From: SIG672 sp045580325
GTDB lineage: Bacteria > Bacillota > Clostridia > Oscillospirales > CAG-272
Assembly (NCBI GenBank): GCA_045580325.1
Contig: JAZNNR010000007.1
Coordinates: 1 to 64,000 of the forward strand
Length of the DNA stretch: 64,000 nucleotides
Reading direction: 5' to 3'
Every line of letters begins with the position of its first letter. Position 1 is the stretch's first letter. A model generated the notes under the pieces. The model saw only the letters and a list, made by a program, of their open reading frames with translations. It was not told the origin of the DNA and searched no databases. The translations under genes and the position numbers were made by a program. Positions 7,975 to 17,756 of the stretch are shown here, piece by piece.

Positions 7975-8853
7975 ATGTATATTGCAGATAAATGGAAAGA
8001 TTATGAGCTTGTTGATGCAGACAGCGGAAAAAGGCTTGAGAGATGGGGAAAGTACAGTCTTGTACGTCCCGATCCGCAGGTAATATGGAAGGGCTGTGCA
8101 TCGGACAAGCTCTGGAAGAAAGCGGACGCTAGGTACACACGCTCAAAGAGCGGCGGCGGAGCGTGGGACGATAACTCTAAGATGCCTGAAAGATGGCAGA
8201 TAGAGTATCAAAATCTCGGACTGAAATTCGTAGTACGCCCGACAGGCTTCAAGCACACAGGAATATTTCCCGAGCAGGCTGTAAACTGGGAATGGAGCTA
8301 CGATCTCATAAAGAATTCGGGAAGAAAGATAAAGCTGCTTAATCTTTTCGCATACACAGGCGGAGCTACGGTAGCCGCGGCGGCGGCGGGGGCATCGGTC
8401 TGCCACGTTGACGCATCGCGCGGAATGGTAGAGCAGGCGAAGGAAAACGCGGCACTCTCGGGACTTGCGGACGCTCCGATAAGATATATCGTAGATGACT
8501 GCCGCAAATTCGTAGAGCGCGAGATAAGACGCGGAAACAAGTACGATGCGATAATAATGGACCCGCCCTCATACGGCAGAGGACCGAGCGGCGAGCTTTG
8601 GAAGCTTGAGGACAACATTTATGAGTTCGTACAGCTTTGCTCGAATCTGATTTCGGATAAGCCGCTTTTCGTGCTTGTAAACTCATATACCACAGGACTT
8701 TCGGCATCGACTATGGGCTGTGTGCTCTCGCTTGCAGTTAAAAGCAGATTTGGCGGACACGTCGATGCTGACGAGGTCGGACTTCCGATAAGCGCATCGG
8801 GGGTAAATCTCCCCTGCGGAGCGGCGGCGCGCTGGGTAGCGTCGAAGGACTGA
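7975..8853 (+). CDS. Class I SAM-dependent methyltransferase, RlmI-like (23S rRNA m5C type)
   Basis: 292-residue Rossmann methyltransferase. The SAM loop is LLNLFAYTGGATVAAAAAGA (about residues 121-140), followed by the acidic VCHVDASRG, a DDCRKF strand and the DPPSYGRG motif typical of the RlmI/RlmK (YccW) group, so a methylated rRNA base is the likely product. It lacks the N-terminal PUA domain of E. coli RlmI, giving the shorter length seen in Firmicutes. Ribosome site AGAAAGGAA. The exact target base cannot be told from sequence. Confidence 0.8.
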   Translation: MYIADKWKDYELVDADSGKRLERWGKYSLVRPDPQVIWKGCASDKLWKKADARYTRSKSGGGAWDDNSKMPERWQIEYQNLGLKFVVRPTGFKHTGIFPEQAVNWEWSYDLIKNSGRKIKLLNLFAYTGGATVAAAAAGASVCHVDASRGMVEQAKENAALSGLADAPIRYIVDDCRKFVEREIRRGNKYDAIIMDPPSYGRGPSGELWKLEDNIYEFVQLCSNLISDKPLFVLVNSYTTGLSASTMGCVLSLAVKSRFGGHVDADEVGLPISASGVNLPCGAAARWVASKD

Positions 8854-8898
8854 TCGACTAACAGAAAATAAGCTTTAATTTTCGGAAAGGAGCTTTTT

Positions 8899-9978
8899 AT
8901 GAACGGTGAATACAACAAAGATATAGAAAATCCTGCCCAAAACAGCGAAATACAGGTAGAAGAAGTAAAATTTGACCTCAAAAAAGCGAGAAAGACCTTT
9001 GGCAGATTCTCGGCAGGACTTTTAGTAGCGACAGTTATTATGCTCGCCTTGTCGATCTCAGCAGGACTGTTTATTCCGAGAGAGCTTTTGGAAAAATCTT
9101 GGTTTCCTTACGCCTTAAGCTTTGTTACTATGTACGGGGTAGCCTTTCCGATAGCCTATCTGTTTATTTTCAGGCTTCCGAGGGACAGTGGAGAGATACA
9201 GACAGAAAGCAAAATGAACGCAAGGACCTTCGCAAGACTTTTCATAAGCGGCGCGTTTCTTATGTACGCAGGCAATCTGATAGGCACGGCATTCACAGGA
9301 TTTTTTACCTTTTTTAAATATTTTCTCCGCGAGATGCCCTCACAGACCTTCAGCGAGATGTTTAATAAGGATTCGCTGCTCGTAGAGATAATTTTCGTAA
9401 TGATAATTGCTCCGATATTTGAGGAGCTGGTCTTCAGAAAAGCCATAATAGACAGGACCAAGCGCTTCGGATATATGCCCGCAATTATCTTTTCGGGCGT
9501 AGCGTTTGGCTTTTTCCACGGCAATTTTTCGCAGTTCTTTTATGCGACTCTGCTCGGAATGCTTCTCGGATATATCTACTGCAGAACGGGCAAGATCATT
9601 CACACGATGCTGATGCACGCGGCGATAAATATATACGGCGGAGTTATTCCGATGCTTATATTCTCGCTTATAGACACAGAGCGCCTTGACTCTATACTGA
9701 TAGTAGCAAGCGATGATGAATTTTTCGCATCCCTCGGGGCATTTGTTTCAGACAGTATTTTGCCGATAATACTTTACGCTCTGCACGCGCTCGTATTTCT
9801 CGTGCTTGCAATTATCGGTCTTGTATTTCTTATTAAAGACAGAAAACGCTATAAGGCGGGAATTGTCAAAGCGGATCCGCCTATGCCCAAGGGGAAGGCA
9901 TTTACTACTATGTTCGTGAGCGTAGGATTTATTCTCTTCGTTTGCGCTGCTCTCGTAGAATTTTATATAAGCCTGTAA
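8899..9978 (+). CDS. CPBP family intramembrane protease
   Basis: 359-residue polytopic membrane protein with about eight hydrophobic spans. The CPBP (CAAX protease and bacteriocin-processing) motifs are intact: Glu175-Glu176 and Arg180 in EELVFR, His207 in FGFFHG, His240 and Asn244 in HAAIN. Family members cleave membrane substrates by a Glu/His site and have roles in peptide processing or bacteriocin self-immunity; the substrate here is unknown. It lies upstream of the ECF transporter genes with a 25-base gap and may share their transcript. Ribosome site AAAGGAG. Confidence 0.88.
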   Translation: MNGEYNKDIENPAQNSEIQVEEVKFDLKKARKTFGRFSAGLLVATVIMLALSISAGLFIPRELLEKSWFPYALSFVTMYGVAFPIAYLFIFRLPRDSGEIQTESKMNARTFARLFISGAFLMYAGNLIGTAFTGFFTFFKYFLREMPSQTFSEMFNKDSLLVEIIFVMIIAPIFEELVFRKAIIDRTKRFGYMPAIIFSGVAFGFFHGNFSQFFYATLLGMLLGYIYCRTGKIIHTMLMHAAINIYGGVIPMLIFSLIDTERLDSILIVASDDEFFASLGAFVSDSILPIILYALHALVFLVLAIIGLVFLIKDRKRYKAGIVKADPPMPKGKAFTTMFVSVGFILFVCAALVEFYISL

Positions 9979-10003
9979 GGGCACTATAAAAAAGGAAATT
10001 TAT

Positions 10004-10864
10004 ATGTCATACATTGAAGTAAAAAACGTGAGCTTTTCCTACGAGGAAGAGCAGCAGGAAAATAAAACAGTACTCGATAACGTGAGTCTGTCAATAGAAA
10101 AAGGGGAGTTTGTTGCCATTCTCGGACGTAACGGCTCGGGAAAATCAACACTTGCCAAGCTGCTGAATATGATACTTGTTCCAAATGAGGGTCAGATATA
10201 TATTGACGGCATAAATATCACCGAGGATGCGAGCGACGAGCTTATGCTCAAGGTGCGAAAGAAGATCGGAATGGTGTTCCAGAATCCCGACAATCAGATA
10301 TTTGCGACGATCGTTGAAGAGGACGTTGCTTTCGGGCCTGAAAATCTCGGTGTCGAAAGCGCAGAGATACGAAGAAGAGTCGATGAGGCACTTGCTACCG
10401 TCGATATGAGCGCTTATGCAAGACACGCGCCCCATAAGCTATCGGGCGGACAGAAGCAGAGAGTAGCGATCGCGGGAGTTCTTGCTATGGACCCCGAATG
10501 TATAATCTTCGACGAATCCACTTCGATGCTCGACCCGCACGGACGCGCCGAAATATGCGCGGTAATGCAGAAGCTTAATAAAGAGCGCGGAAAAACGATA
10601 ATACACATAACGCACAATATGGACGAGGCAGAGCTTGCCGACCGTATAATAGTGCTTGACGATGTCGGAATAAGGCTCGAGGGCAGTCCGAGAGAAGTCT
10701 TTTCGGACATAAAAACGATAAAAGAGCTTGGACTTGAAGCACCGCAGGCAACAGAGCTTTGCGCGCGTCTTGCCGAGAGCGGATTTGATATTCCTGCCGG
10801 AATAATAGGCGAGGAAAGCTGTGCCGAGGCAATATACAAGGCACTTTCGGCAAAGGAAAAGTAA
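10004..10864 (+). CDS. ecfA1: Energy-coupling factor transporter ATPase EcfA1
   Basis: 286-residue ABC ATPase of an ECF vitamin/cofactor importer. Walker A GRNGSGKST (41-49), Q-loop VFQNPDNQ, signature LSGGQKQR, Walker B CIIFDESTS (the residue after DE is Ser rather than the common Ala/Pro), H-loop HITHNMDEA. The NPDNQIFATIVEEDVAFGPENLG stretch is diagnostic of the EcfA/CbiO group. Followed by ecfA2 and ecfT, so it is one half of the heterodimeric motor. No substrate-binding S component is adjacent, suggesting a shared (group II) module. Confidence 0.95.
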   Translation: MSYIEVKNVSFSYEEEQQENKTVLDNVSLSIEKGEFVAILGRNGSGKSTLAKLLNMILVPNEGQIYIDGINITEDASDELMLKVRKKIGMVFQNPDNQIFATIVEEDVAFGPENLGVESAEIRRRVDEALATVDMSAYARHAPHKLSGGQKQRVAIAGVLAMDPECIIFDESTSMLDPHGRAEICAVMQKLNKERGKTIIHITHNMDEAELADRIIVLDDVGIRLEGSPREVFSDIKTIKELGLEAPQATELCARLAESGFDIPAGIIGEESCAEAIYKALSAKEK

Positions 10865-10906
10865 AAAGGACAGTAAAAGACAATATTTTGGAGAAAAAGA
10901 AGTAAA

Positions 10907-11776
10907 ATGCAAAATGCGATAACAGTAAATAACGTTTCATACGTTTACGGAGAGGGAACACCCTTTCGCGTGGTAGCGCTTGACAACGTTTCGCTGAATA
11001 TAGAAAAAGGAAAGCTTACCGGAATAATCGGCCATACAGGCTCGGGGAAATCGACTCTGCTTCAGATGCTCAACGGACTCGTAAAGCCTGACAGCGGTAA
11101 AATTCTTGTTGGCGATGACGATATATATTCAAACAAGAAGCTCCGCAGAGAAGCGGCGTTCAGGGTAGGGCTTGTATTTCAGTACCCCGAATATCAGCTT
11201 TTTGAGGATACGGTAAAAAAGGATATAGCATTCGGACCTAAGAATATGGGGCTTTCTGATGAAGAAATCGAAAAAAGAGTCATAGAAGCCGCGCAGTTTG
11301 TCGGTCTTAGCGATGACATACTTGAAAAATCCCCCTTTGATATATCGGGCGGACAGAAGAGAAGAGTCGCTATTGCTGGAATACTTGCGATGAAGCCCGA
11401 AATCCTCGTGCTTGACGAGCCTGCATCGGGACTTGACCCGATAGGACGCAGAGAAATTTTCGGCGGACTTGAAAATTACCGCAGAGCAACGGGAACGACT
11501 ATGGTCATAGTCAGTCATTCGATGGAAGATATGGCAAGATACGCGGACGACCTCGTTGTCTTCGAAAACGGGAAGGTAATAATGCAGGGAACAAAACAGG
11601 AAGTCTTTGCAAGAGAAAACGAGCTTCGCGCCATCGGACTTGAGCTTCCGCAGATAACACGTCTTGTAAGACGTCTTGCCGATATGGGTGTGAATATCTC
11701 AAGGGATATATATACGGTTGACGACGCGCTCGACGCTCTTGGCAAGGCTTATGACGGAGGTGATGTAAATGCTTAA
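10907..11776 (+). CDS. ecfA2: Energy-coupling factor transporter ATPase EcfA2
   Basis: 289-residue partner ATPase. Walker A GHTGSGKST (42-50), Q-loop VFQYPEYQLFEDTV, signature ISGGQKRR, Walker B LVLDEPASGLDP, H-loop IVSHSMEDM. The YPEYQLFEDTV segment and the longer lead before Walker A are typical of EcfA2. The stop overlaps the ecfT start by eight bases, implying coupled translation with the membrane subunit. Confidence 0.95.
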   Translation: MQNAITVNNVSYVYGEGTPFRVVALDNVSLNIEKGKLTGIIGHTGSGKSTLLQMLNGLVKPDSGKILVGDDDIYSNKKLRREAAFRVGLVFQYPEYQLFEDTVKKDIAFGPKNMGLSDEEIEKRVIEAAQFVGLSDDILEKSPFDISGGQKRRVAIAGILAMKPEILVLDEPASGLDPIGRREIFGGLENYRRATGTTMVIVSHSMEDMARYADDLVVFENGKVIMQGTKQEVFARENELRAIGLELPQITRLVRRLADMGVNISRDIYTVDDALDALGKAYDGGDVNA

Positions 11777-12590
11777 GGACATGACCCTCGGTCAGTTTCT
11801 CCCAGGGGACACTCTGCTTCACAAAACAGACCCGAGAATGAAGCTTATTATAACCGTATTTTTTATAGTTTCGGTCTTTTTGGCAAGGAGTCTGTACGCA
11901 CTGCTCGCCATGCTTGCCTTTGCTATCTTGCTTGTATTTATGAGTAAGATCAGCCTGAAAACTATATTCAAGGGACTTAAACCGATAATTTTTATCGTTA
12001 TATTTACCTCTGTTGTGAGTATTTTCTGGAGAAAGGGCGAAAATCTACTTTTTCACTTTTGGAAGATAGAGATATATGAAGAAGGACTGATGTACGCGCT
12101 TATGATAGCACTGCGTATCATCACACTCATAACGGGCACAAACGTGCTTCTTTCATATACGACCTCTCCGATAGCTCTGACCGACGGACTTGAGCAGCTT
12201 CTCTCGCCGCTCAAGAAGATAAAAGTTCCCGTTCACGATTTTTCGATGATAATGACGATAGCGCTTCGCTTTATCCCCACGCTTATCGAAGAAACGGACA
12301 GAATAATGAGCGCACAGCGCTCGCGCGGAGCGGATTTTTCAACAGGCTCGCTCATTAAGAGGGCAAAAGCACTCATACCGATATTTATACCGCTCTTTGC
12401 CTCCCTGCTTCGCCGCGCGGACGAGCTTGCGGTAGCTATGGAGTGCCGATGCTACGTCGGAGATAACGGACGCACCACGATGAATAAACTTAAATATTCA
12501 TTTCGAGATTTTGCCGTCCTTTTTGTAATGATCGCAGTCGGCACAGGAATATTTTTTATCAGCAAATACACGGGCGGACCGCATTTTTAA
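11769..12590 (+). CDS. ecfT: Energy-coupling factor transporter transmembrane protein EcfT
   Basis: 273-residue membrane scaffold linking the ATPases to S components. It begins LGQFLPGDTLLHKTDPRMKL, a family hallmark, has about five to six hydrophobic spans, and carries the coupling-helix motifs AQRSRGADF (about residue 180) and AMECRCY (about 225) that contact EcfA1 and EcfA2. Overlaps the end of ecfA2. Third gene of the ECF module; truA follows after 41 bases, an arrangement common in Firmicutes. Confidence 0.95.
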   Translation: MLKDMTLGQFLPGDTLLHKTDPRMKLIITVFFIVSVFLARSLYALLAMLAFAILLVFMSKISLKTIFKGLKPIIFIVIFTSVVSIFWRKGENLLFHFWKIEIYEEGLMYALMIALRIITLITGTNVLLSYTTSPIALTDGLEQLLSPLKKIKVPVHDFSMIMTIALRFIPTLIEETDRIMSAQRSRGADFSTGSLIKRAKALIPIFIPLFASLLRRADELAVAMECRCYVGDNGRTTMNKLKYSFRDFAVLFVMIAVGTGIFFISKYTGGPHF

Positions 12591-12631
12591 ATTACTGAGA
12601 TAAAAAACACAGGAAAGGAGAGCCAAGGCTT

Positions 12632-13435
12632 ATGAAAATACTGTTTGAACTGTCCTATCTCGGCACAAACTATCACGGATATCAGGTGCAAAGCGGAAGC
12701 TCTCTGAAAACCGTGCAGGGAACGTTTCAGGACGCTGTCGAAAATCTGCTCGGCAGAAGATTTTGCCTTAGCGGTTGCAGCCGAACAGACGCGGGAGTTC
12801 ACGCGCGTCAGTTTTTCTGCACGGCGGACGATATTGACGCGGTAAGCATTCCTGAGGACAAAATCCCCCTCGCGATAGCAAGATTTCTTCCGAGCGATAT
12901 ATCCGTGCGCTCGGCAAAATACGTGCCCGATAATTTTCACGTAAGATATGACGTTGACTACAAAGAATATGAATACGTCATTCTGAACGCGCGCCTTGCG
13001 GACCCTTTTTACATGGGCAGAGCTTGGCACTGCCCGAAGAAGCTCGACGCCGATAAAATGAACCTTGCCGCACAGCATTTTGTCGGCAGACACGATTTCG
13101 AGGCATTTATGGCACAGGGCTCGCAGGTGAAGGACACACTCAGAACTATTAAATATTTTGATGTGCGCCGTGAGGGCGATATAGTAACGCTTCGAGTAGC
13201 GGCAGACGGATTTCTTTACAATATGGTGAGAATACTTTGCGGAACTCTCGTCGCTGTTTCAAACGGACAAATATCTGAAAACGATATAGATGGCATAATA
13301 CTTTCACGCGACAGAACGCGCGCGGGCTCGACTCTTCCGCCCGACGGACTTTATCTCTCGAAGGTGGTCTATCCCGATAACGTGTTTTCCAAGGGTTATG
13401 AAAGGAGGCGCAAAGTAGGTCTTGAAGAAGAGTAA
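12632..13435 (+). CDS. truA: tRNA pseudouridine synthase A
   Basis: 267-residue enzyme forming pseudouridine at tRNA positions 38-40. The catalytic Asp53 lies in GCSRTDAGVHA. Other family landmarks are DVDYKEYEYVILN and FLYNMVRILCGTLV near the C-terminus. Start ATG follows GGAAAGGAGAG. Its 3' end overlaps the next gene by 14 bases. Length and motifs are normal. Confidence 0.97.
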   Translation: MKILFELSYLGTNYHGYQVQSGSSLKTVQGTFQDAVENLLGRRFCLSGCSRTDAGVHARQFFCTADDIDAVSIPEDKIPLAIARFLPSDISVRSAKYVPDNFHVRYDVDYKEYEYVILNARLADPFYMGRAWHCPKKLDADKMNLAAQHFVGRHDFEAFMAQGSQVKDTLRTIKYFDVRREGDIVTLRVAADGFLYNMVRILCGTLVAVSNGQISENDIDGIILSRDRTRAGSTLPPDGLYLSKVVYPDNVFSKGYERRRKVGLEEE

Positions 13436-14792
13436 AAACTCCTTTTTCTCAAATCTTTTTTCTAAAACGGGGAAAGATAAAAAGAGCGATAACAGCTACA
13501 GTGCCGACGGAAGAATAGATCTGAGTAGGATTTCCGAAAGCGAAGAAAGCGAAAAAAAGCAAAATATTTTAAAAATACTATTTAAGAACAGAAAGCAGAA
13601 GGATAAGTATTCTTCTGATGAAGAGCGCCCTACCGTTGATGCAGAGGCTAAAAAAATATCCGAACGCTTTAACGTCGCGCATAATACGCTTTGGATAGTA
13701 CTCCTTACCTTCGTTGTGATCTTCTGTATTTTCTTCAGCGAAGGGGTAAGTACGGGAAATATGCAGCATATATTCAGAAATATGCTTGGCAAAGGCGAGG
13801 CTACCGAGAGTGTTTCAAGCTATTATTTCAGCATAAATAAAAATGCGATCTTTGACAGTTTTTCAAATGTTCCCATCGTGGCAGGAAGCGACAGAATAAT
13901 CGTCTTTTCTCCCGACGGAAGCCACGAGTATTCAAAAGAATCGCAGTATATGCTGCCCGCACTTAAAACGTCAAATAGACTCGCACTCGTCTATGATAAG
14001 GGCGGAAACGCTTACGGCATTTACGATGAGTTCGGTCAGAGGCACTTTGAAGAAGGCGGCAGTAAAATATACGGCGGTGCGATAGCAAATGACGGAACGT
14101 ATGCCATTTCCCGTAAGGGTAAGGAATATATGACCGAAATAAGTGTATATACTTCGACCTTTGAGACAGTTACCTCTATAAAAAAGAATAACGCCTTTGC
14201 CTCTATGGATATAAAGGATAACGGAAGCGAGATAATGCTCGTTACCTATGCGGTCTTCCCAAGCGGAAACGTGGAAAGTGAAATTATGCTTCTGAAAAAC
14301 GGAGAAAAGACTCCGAGGAAGCTTCTTACTTTCGAAAAGGGAACACCGATAGAGTGCAAATATCTTGAAAACGGGAATATAGCTCTTCTCTTTGATAAGT
14401 CATACTGTATCTTTGATAAAGACGGCAATATGCTCTCATCCTGTGCGGTAGATATAAGCGATGTTTATATGTATAATATATCAGACGACGGGAAACTGCT
14501 TACCGCGCAGCGTATTTACGGAGGCGCCGATACTTACAAAATAGAGCTTACACATCTTGACGGCGTGAGTATGACAAAGCTCAAATACACGCTGAAAAAC
14601 AGACCCGTGAAGCTGAATATGTACGACGGCTATGCGTATATTATTACAGAAGACAAAATTATAAGGCTTGGCGCGGGAAATTTTAACGACGAAAAAATTT
14701 ACCACTCAGGCAGGAAGATAAACGGTCTTATATTTATATCAAAAGAGGCGTTTGTCTGTACACAGGACTGTATTTCAAAAATCAATTGGTAA
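13422..14792 (+). CDS. DUF5711 family membrane-anchored protein
   Basis: 456-residue protein of a family found in spore-forming Clostridia, function unknown. A charged cytoplasmic lead of about 88 residues precedes one transmembrane segment (about 89-106, LWIVLLTFVVIFCIFF). The large outer part has repeated short beta-strand units (FSPDGSHEYSKES, YDKGGNAYGIYDEFGQ, IFDKDGNML) resembling a beta-propeller. Translation must start at the TTG 13422, because a stop lies just before it in frame; AAAGGAGG is 13 bases upstream and inside truA, so it is translationally coupled to truA. Confidence 0.75.
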   Translation: MKKSKNSFFSNLFSKTGKDKKSDNSYSADGRIDLSRISESEESEKKQNILKILFKNRKQKDKYSSDEERPTVDAEAKKISERFNVAHNTLWIVLLTFVVIFCIFFSEGVSTGNMQHIFRNMLGKGEATESVSSYYFSINKNAIFDSFSNVPIVAGSDRIIVFSPDGSHEYSKESQYMLPALKTSNRLALVYDKGGNAYGIYDEFGQRHFEEGGSKIYGGAIANDGTYAISRKGKEYMTEISVYTSTFETVTSIKKNNAFASMDIKDNGSEIMLVTYAVFPSGNVESEIMLLKNGEKTPRKLLTFEKGTPIECKYLENGNIALLFDKSYCIFDKDGNMLSSCAVDISDVYMYNISDDGKLLTAQRIYGGADTYKIELTHLDGVSMTKLKYTLKNRPVKLNMYDGYAYIITEDKIIRLGAGNFNDEKIYHSGRKINGLIFISKEAFVCTQDCISKINW

Positions 14793-14830
14793 CTGAAAAA
14801 CAATCATTTCAGAGATAACTTGGAGGTTTT

Positions 14831-15367
14831 ATGAGCTTTTTTATTGATTTTATAATTATTGCAATAATTATTACAAACATAATCGTTTATGCTAAAAAGG
14901 GTCTTGTCAGCGTTGCGATAGATATTGCGGGATTTATATTTTCCGTTATAGTTGCTTGGGGATTTTCCGCGCAGGTGGGAGGATTTTTGCTCGGAGTTAT
15001 GAAAAAACTTATTCCCGATGACAAGGGCGGCATAGTATCGGAAATACTGAACTCGACCGCTGTTGCTCGCATACTTGCTTTCATCGCGATATTCTTTGTT
15101 CTTATGATAGTCGTGAAGATAATAGTAAAGCTGGCACAGAAGATAAGGATCCCCGTTCTTTCAAGCATCGACCATCTGCTTGGCGGAATTCTCGGGCTTA
15201 TTCTCGGACTTGCTTGGGCGCAGATCGCGTCTATGATGGTATTTGCTCTTCTCGAAATACTCGCAAATACCTCAAGCTCTTTCCCGATAGAAGCGTTCAG
15301 CTCTCTTAAGGTTACAAGATGGTTCTTTGAATTCAATATTTTCAAGATGGTTTTTGCTTCTGTATAA
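14831..15367 (+). CDS. CvpA family membrane protein
   Basis: 178-residue protein with four hydrophobic segments and the CvpA-like features: a short N-terminal span starting IDFIIIAIIITNIIVYAKKGLV, a Gly-rich third span (LLGGILGLILGLAWAQIASMM) and SSIDHLLGG. E. coli CvpA is needed for colicin V production; the Gram-positive members have no firm role, possibly envelope homeostasis. Start ATG after TTGGAGG. It lies between DUF5711 and the Clp ATPase in one plus-strand run. Confidence 0.75.
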   Translation: MSFFIDFIIIAIIITNIIVYAKKGLVSVAIDIAGFIFSVIVAWGFSAQVGGFLLGVMKKLIPDDKGGIVSEILNSTAVARILAFIAIFFVLMIVVKIIVKLAQKIRIPVLSSIDHLLGGILGLILGLAWAQIASMMVFALLEILANTSSSFPIEAFSSLKVTRWFFEFNIFKMVFASV

Positions 15368-15424
15368 ATCTGAGCTGAAAGCTAAAATGGTAAATGTTCT
15401 TTAACGAAAGCGTGGTTTTTTAAT

Positions 15425-17707
15425 ATGGAAATGTGTGCAAGATGCAAAAAAAGAATTGCAGTTATATTTATCTCTCGTATGGAGGGAGATAAGACGACCA
15501 ACGAGGGAATATGCATTAAATGTGCAAAGGAGCTCGGTATAGGTCCGATAAATAATATCCTCGGAAATATGGGTATCACCGATGAGGATATAGACCGTAT
15601 GGATATGGAGATGGAGGGTATAATGGAGGCGCAGTCAGGCGACGGCGACGAGGATCTCGGTAAAACACCCCCAATAAATTTCGCAAAGCTTTTCGGCTCT
15701 ATGGGAAAGGGCGAAGGTCCTTCCAAGGAGCAGGGCGAGCAGTCAAAGGGTAAAAAGGGTAAAGGCGGAAAAAGCGGAACACAGTTCCTTGATACCTACT
15801 GCACGGATATAACGGCAAGGGCAAGAGAGGGTAAGCTCGACCGAGTTATCGGACGCGACAGCGAAATGGAGCGTATGATGCAGATACTTTGCCGCCGTCA
15901 GAAGAATAATCCCTGTCTTATAGGTGAGCCGGGTGTCGGTAAGACGGCAATAGCTGAGGCACTTGCCCAGCTTATCGCAGACGGAAAAGCTCCGAGAAAG
16001 CTTGCCGATAAGGAGGTCAGACTCGTTGACCTTACCGCGCTCGTTGCGGGAACACAGTTCAGAGGTCAGTTTGAGTCGAGAATAAAGGGACTTATCGAAG
16101 AGGTCAAGGCAAAGGGCAATGTTATTCTCGTTATTGACGAGGTCCACAGTATCGTGGGCGCGGGCGACTCTGAGGGAAGTATGAATGCGGCGAATATTCT
16201 GAAGCCCGCACTTTCAAGAGGCGATATTCAGATGATAGGCGCGACCACCCTTGCCGAATACAGAAAGTATATTGAAAGCGATTCGGCGCTTGAAAGACGT
16301 TTTCAGCCGATAATCGTGGAAGAGCCCTCGATCGACGATACGATAGAAATTCTCCGCGGAATAAAGGGATATTATGAAAGCTTCCACGGAATCACTATTC
16401 CCGATATGATCATAGCGAGAACTGTAATTCTTTCCGAAAGATATATTACAGACAGATTTTTGCCCGATAAGGCTATCGACCTGCTCGACGAGGCAGCGTC
16501 CCATCTTGCGCTTCACTCACCCGAGGTAGAGCGCGCGGCAAAAGCCGAGGCTGAGCTTGCGCGTATTACGGGCGAGGTCGAGGCGGAAGAGGCAAAAGAG
16601 GTCGAAGAAAACGAGGATATAAACGAAAAATACCGCAGAGTTGCTGAGCTTAAGACCGCTCTTATCGCGGCGCAGCAGGAAGCCGACGAGGCAAGAAAGG
16701 CGAGAGAGGAAGTCGTGCTTACGACCTCGCATCTTGCATCGGTAGTTGAGCTCTGGACGGGTATCCCCGCAAGCAATATAACAGAAAATGAGTTTAAGAG
16801 GGTCGACCGCCTTGCAGACAGACTGAAGGAGCGTCTTATAGGACAGGACGAGGCGGTAGATGCTGTCGCAAGAGCGATAAAGCGTAACCGTGCAGGAATT
16901 GCATATAAGCGTAAGCCTGTTTCCTTTATTTTTGCAGGACCTACGGGTGTAGGTAAGACAGAGCTTGTGAAGCTTCTCGCGGCAGACCTCTTTGATTCTC
17001 CCGAAACGCTTATAAGACTCGATATGTCCGAATTTATGGAAAAGCATTCGGTATCGAGAATAATCGGAGCGCCCCCCGGATACGTCGGATATGACGACGC
17101 GGGACAGCTTACCGAAAAGATACGCAGAAAGCCTTACTCGGTAGTCCTTTTTGACGAAATAGAAAAGGCTCACCCCGACGTAATGAATATCCTTCTTCAG
17201 ATCCTTGACGACGGTCATATCACCGACGCTCGCGGAAAGAAGGTAAACTTTGAAAATACCGTCATCGTTATGACGACTAACGCTGGAGCTGTCGGAGTAG
17301 ATGCTCCGCTCGGATTCTCGGGTGAAAATCACTCGTCGGCAGAAGGCAAGACCGAAAAGGCACTCGCGCAGTTCCTTCGCCCCGAGTTTATAAACAGAGT
17401 TGACGAGATAATCACCTTCCGCTCGCTCGACGAGGACGATTTCGTTGAAATTGCGAAGATCATGCTCGGCGACCTTGTAAAGACTCTCGCTGAAAAGGAG
17501 ATCACGCTCACTTACAGCGAAGAAGCAGTCAGAGTTATTGCAAAACGCTCGTTTTCGCGTAAATACGGCGCAAGAAATCTCCGCCGTACAATTCAGCGCG
17601 AGGTCGAGGACGTGCTTGCAAGCAAGCTGATCGGAGATTATGACAGAAATATTTCGGCGATAAGTATGAACGCCAGCGGCGATGACCTTGTTATCGTTTG
17701 TAACTGA
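15425..17707 (+). CDS. ClpE-like AAA+ protease ATP-binding subunit with N-terminal zinc finger
   Basis: 760-residue Hsp100/Clp unfoldase with two AAA+ modules. Walker A1 is GEPGVGKT (167-174), Walker A2 GPTGVGKT (505-512); Walker B sites read VIDEVH and LFDEIEKAH. Instead of a ClpN repeat domain it starts with a four-Cys finger (C4, C7, C30, C33), then a Gly/Lys-rich linker, which is the ClpE pattern. A short coiled middle domain (about 375-440) follows module 1. It should feed substrates to ClpP, which is not in the window. No CtsR heptad repeat is visible upstream, and the ribosome site is weak. Confidence 0.88.
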   Translation: MEMCARCKKRIAVIFISRMEGDKTTNEGICIKCAKELGIGPINNILGNMGITDEDIDRMDMEMEGIMEAQSGDGDEDLGKTPPINFAKLFGSMGKGEGPSKEQGEQSKGKKGKGGKSGTQFLDTYCTDITARAREGKLDRVIGRDSEMERMMQILCRRQKNNPCLIGEPGVGKTAIAEALAQLIADGKAPRKLADKEVRLVDLTALVAGTQFRGQFESRIKGLIEEVKAKGNVILVIDEVHSIVGAGDSEGSMNAANILKPALSRGDIQMIGATTLAEYRKYIESDSALERRFQPIIVEEPSIDDTIEILRGIKGYYESFHGITIPDMIIARTVILSERYITDRFLPDKAIDLLDEAASHLALHSPEVERAAKAEAELARITGEVEAEEAKEVEENEDINEKYRRVAELKTALIAAQQEADEARKAREEVVLTTSHLASVVELWTGIPASNITENEFKRVDRLADRLKERLIGQDEAVDAVARAIKRNRAGIAYKRKPVSFIFAGPTGVGKTELVKLLAADLFDSPETLIRLDMSEFMEKHSVSRIIGAPPGYVGYDDAGQLTEKIRRKPYSVVLFDEIEKAHPDVMNILLQILDDGHITDARGKKVNFENTVIVMTTNAGAVGVDAPLGFSGENHSSAEGKTEKALAQFLRPEFINRVDEIITFRSLDEDDFVEIAKIMLGDLVKTLAEKEITLTYSEEAVRVIAKRSFSRKYGARNLRRTIQREVEDVLASKLIGDYDRNISAISMNASGDDLVIVCN

Positions 17708-17756
17708 TTTTTGATTTTGATATTTAATTTTAAGGAAAGGGAGGAGCGCATTAGTT

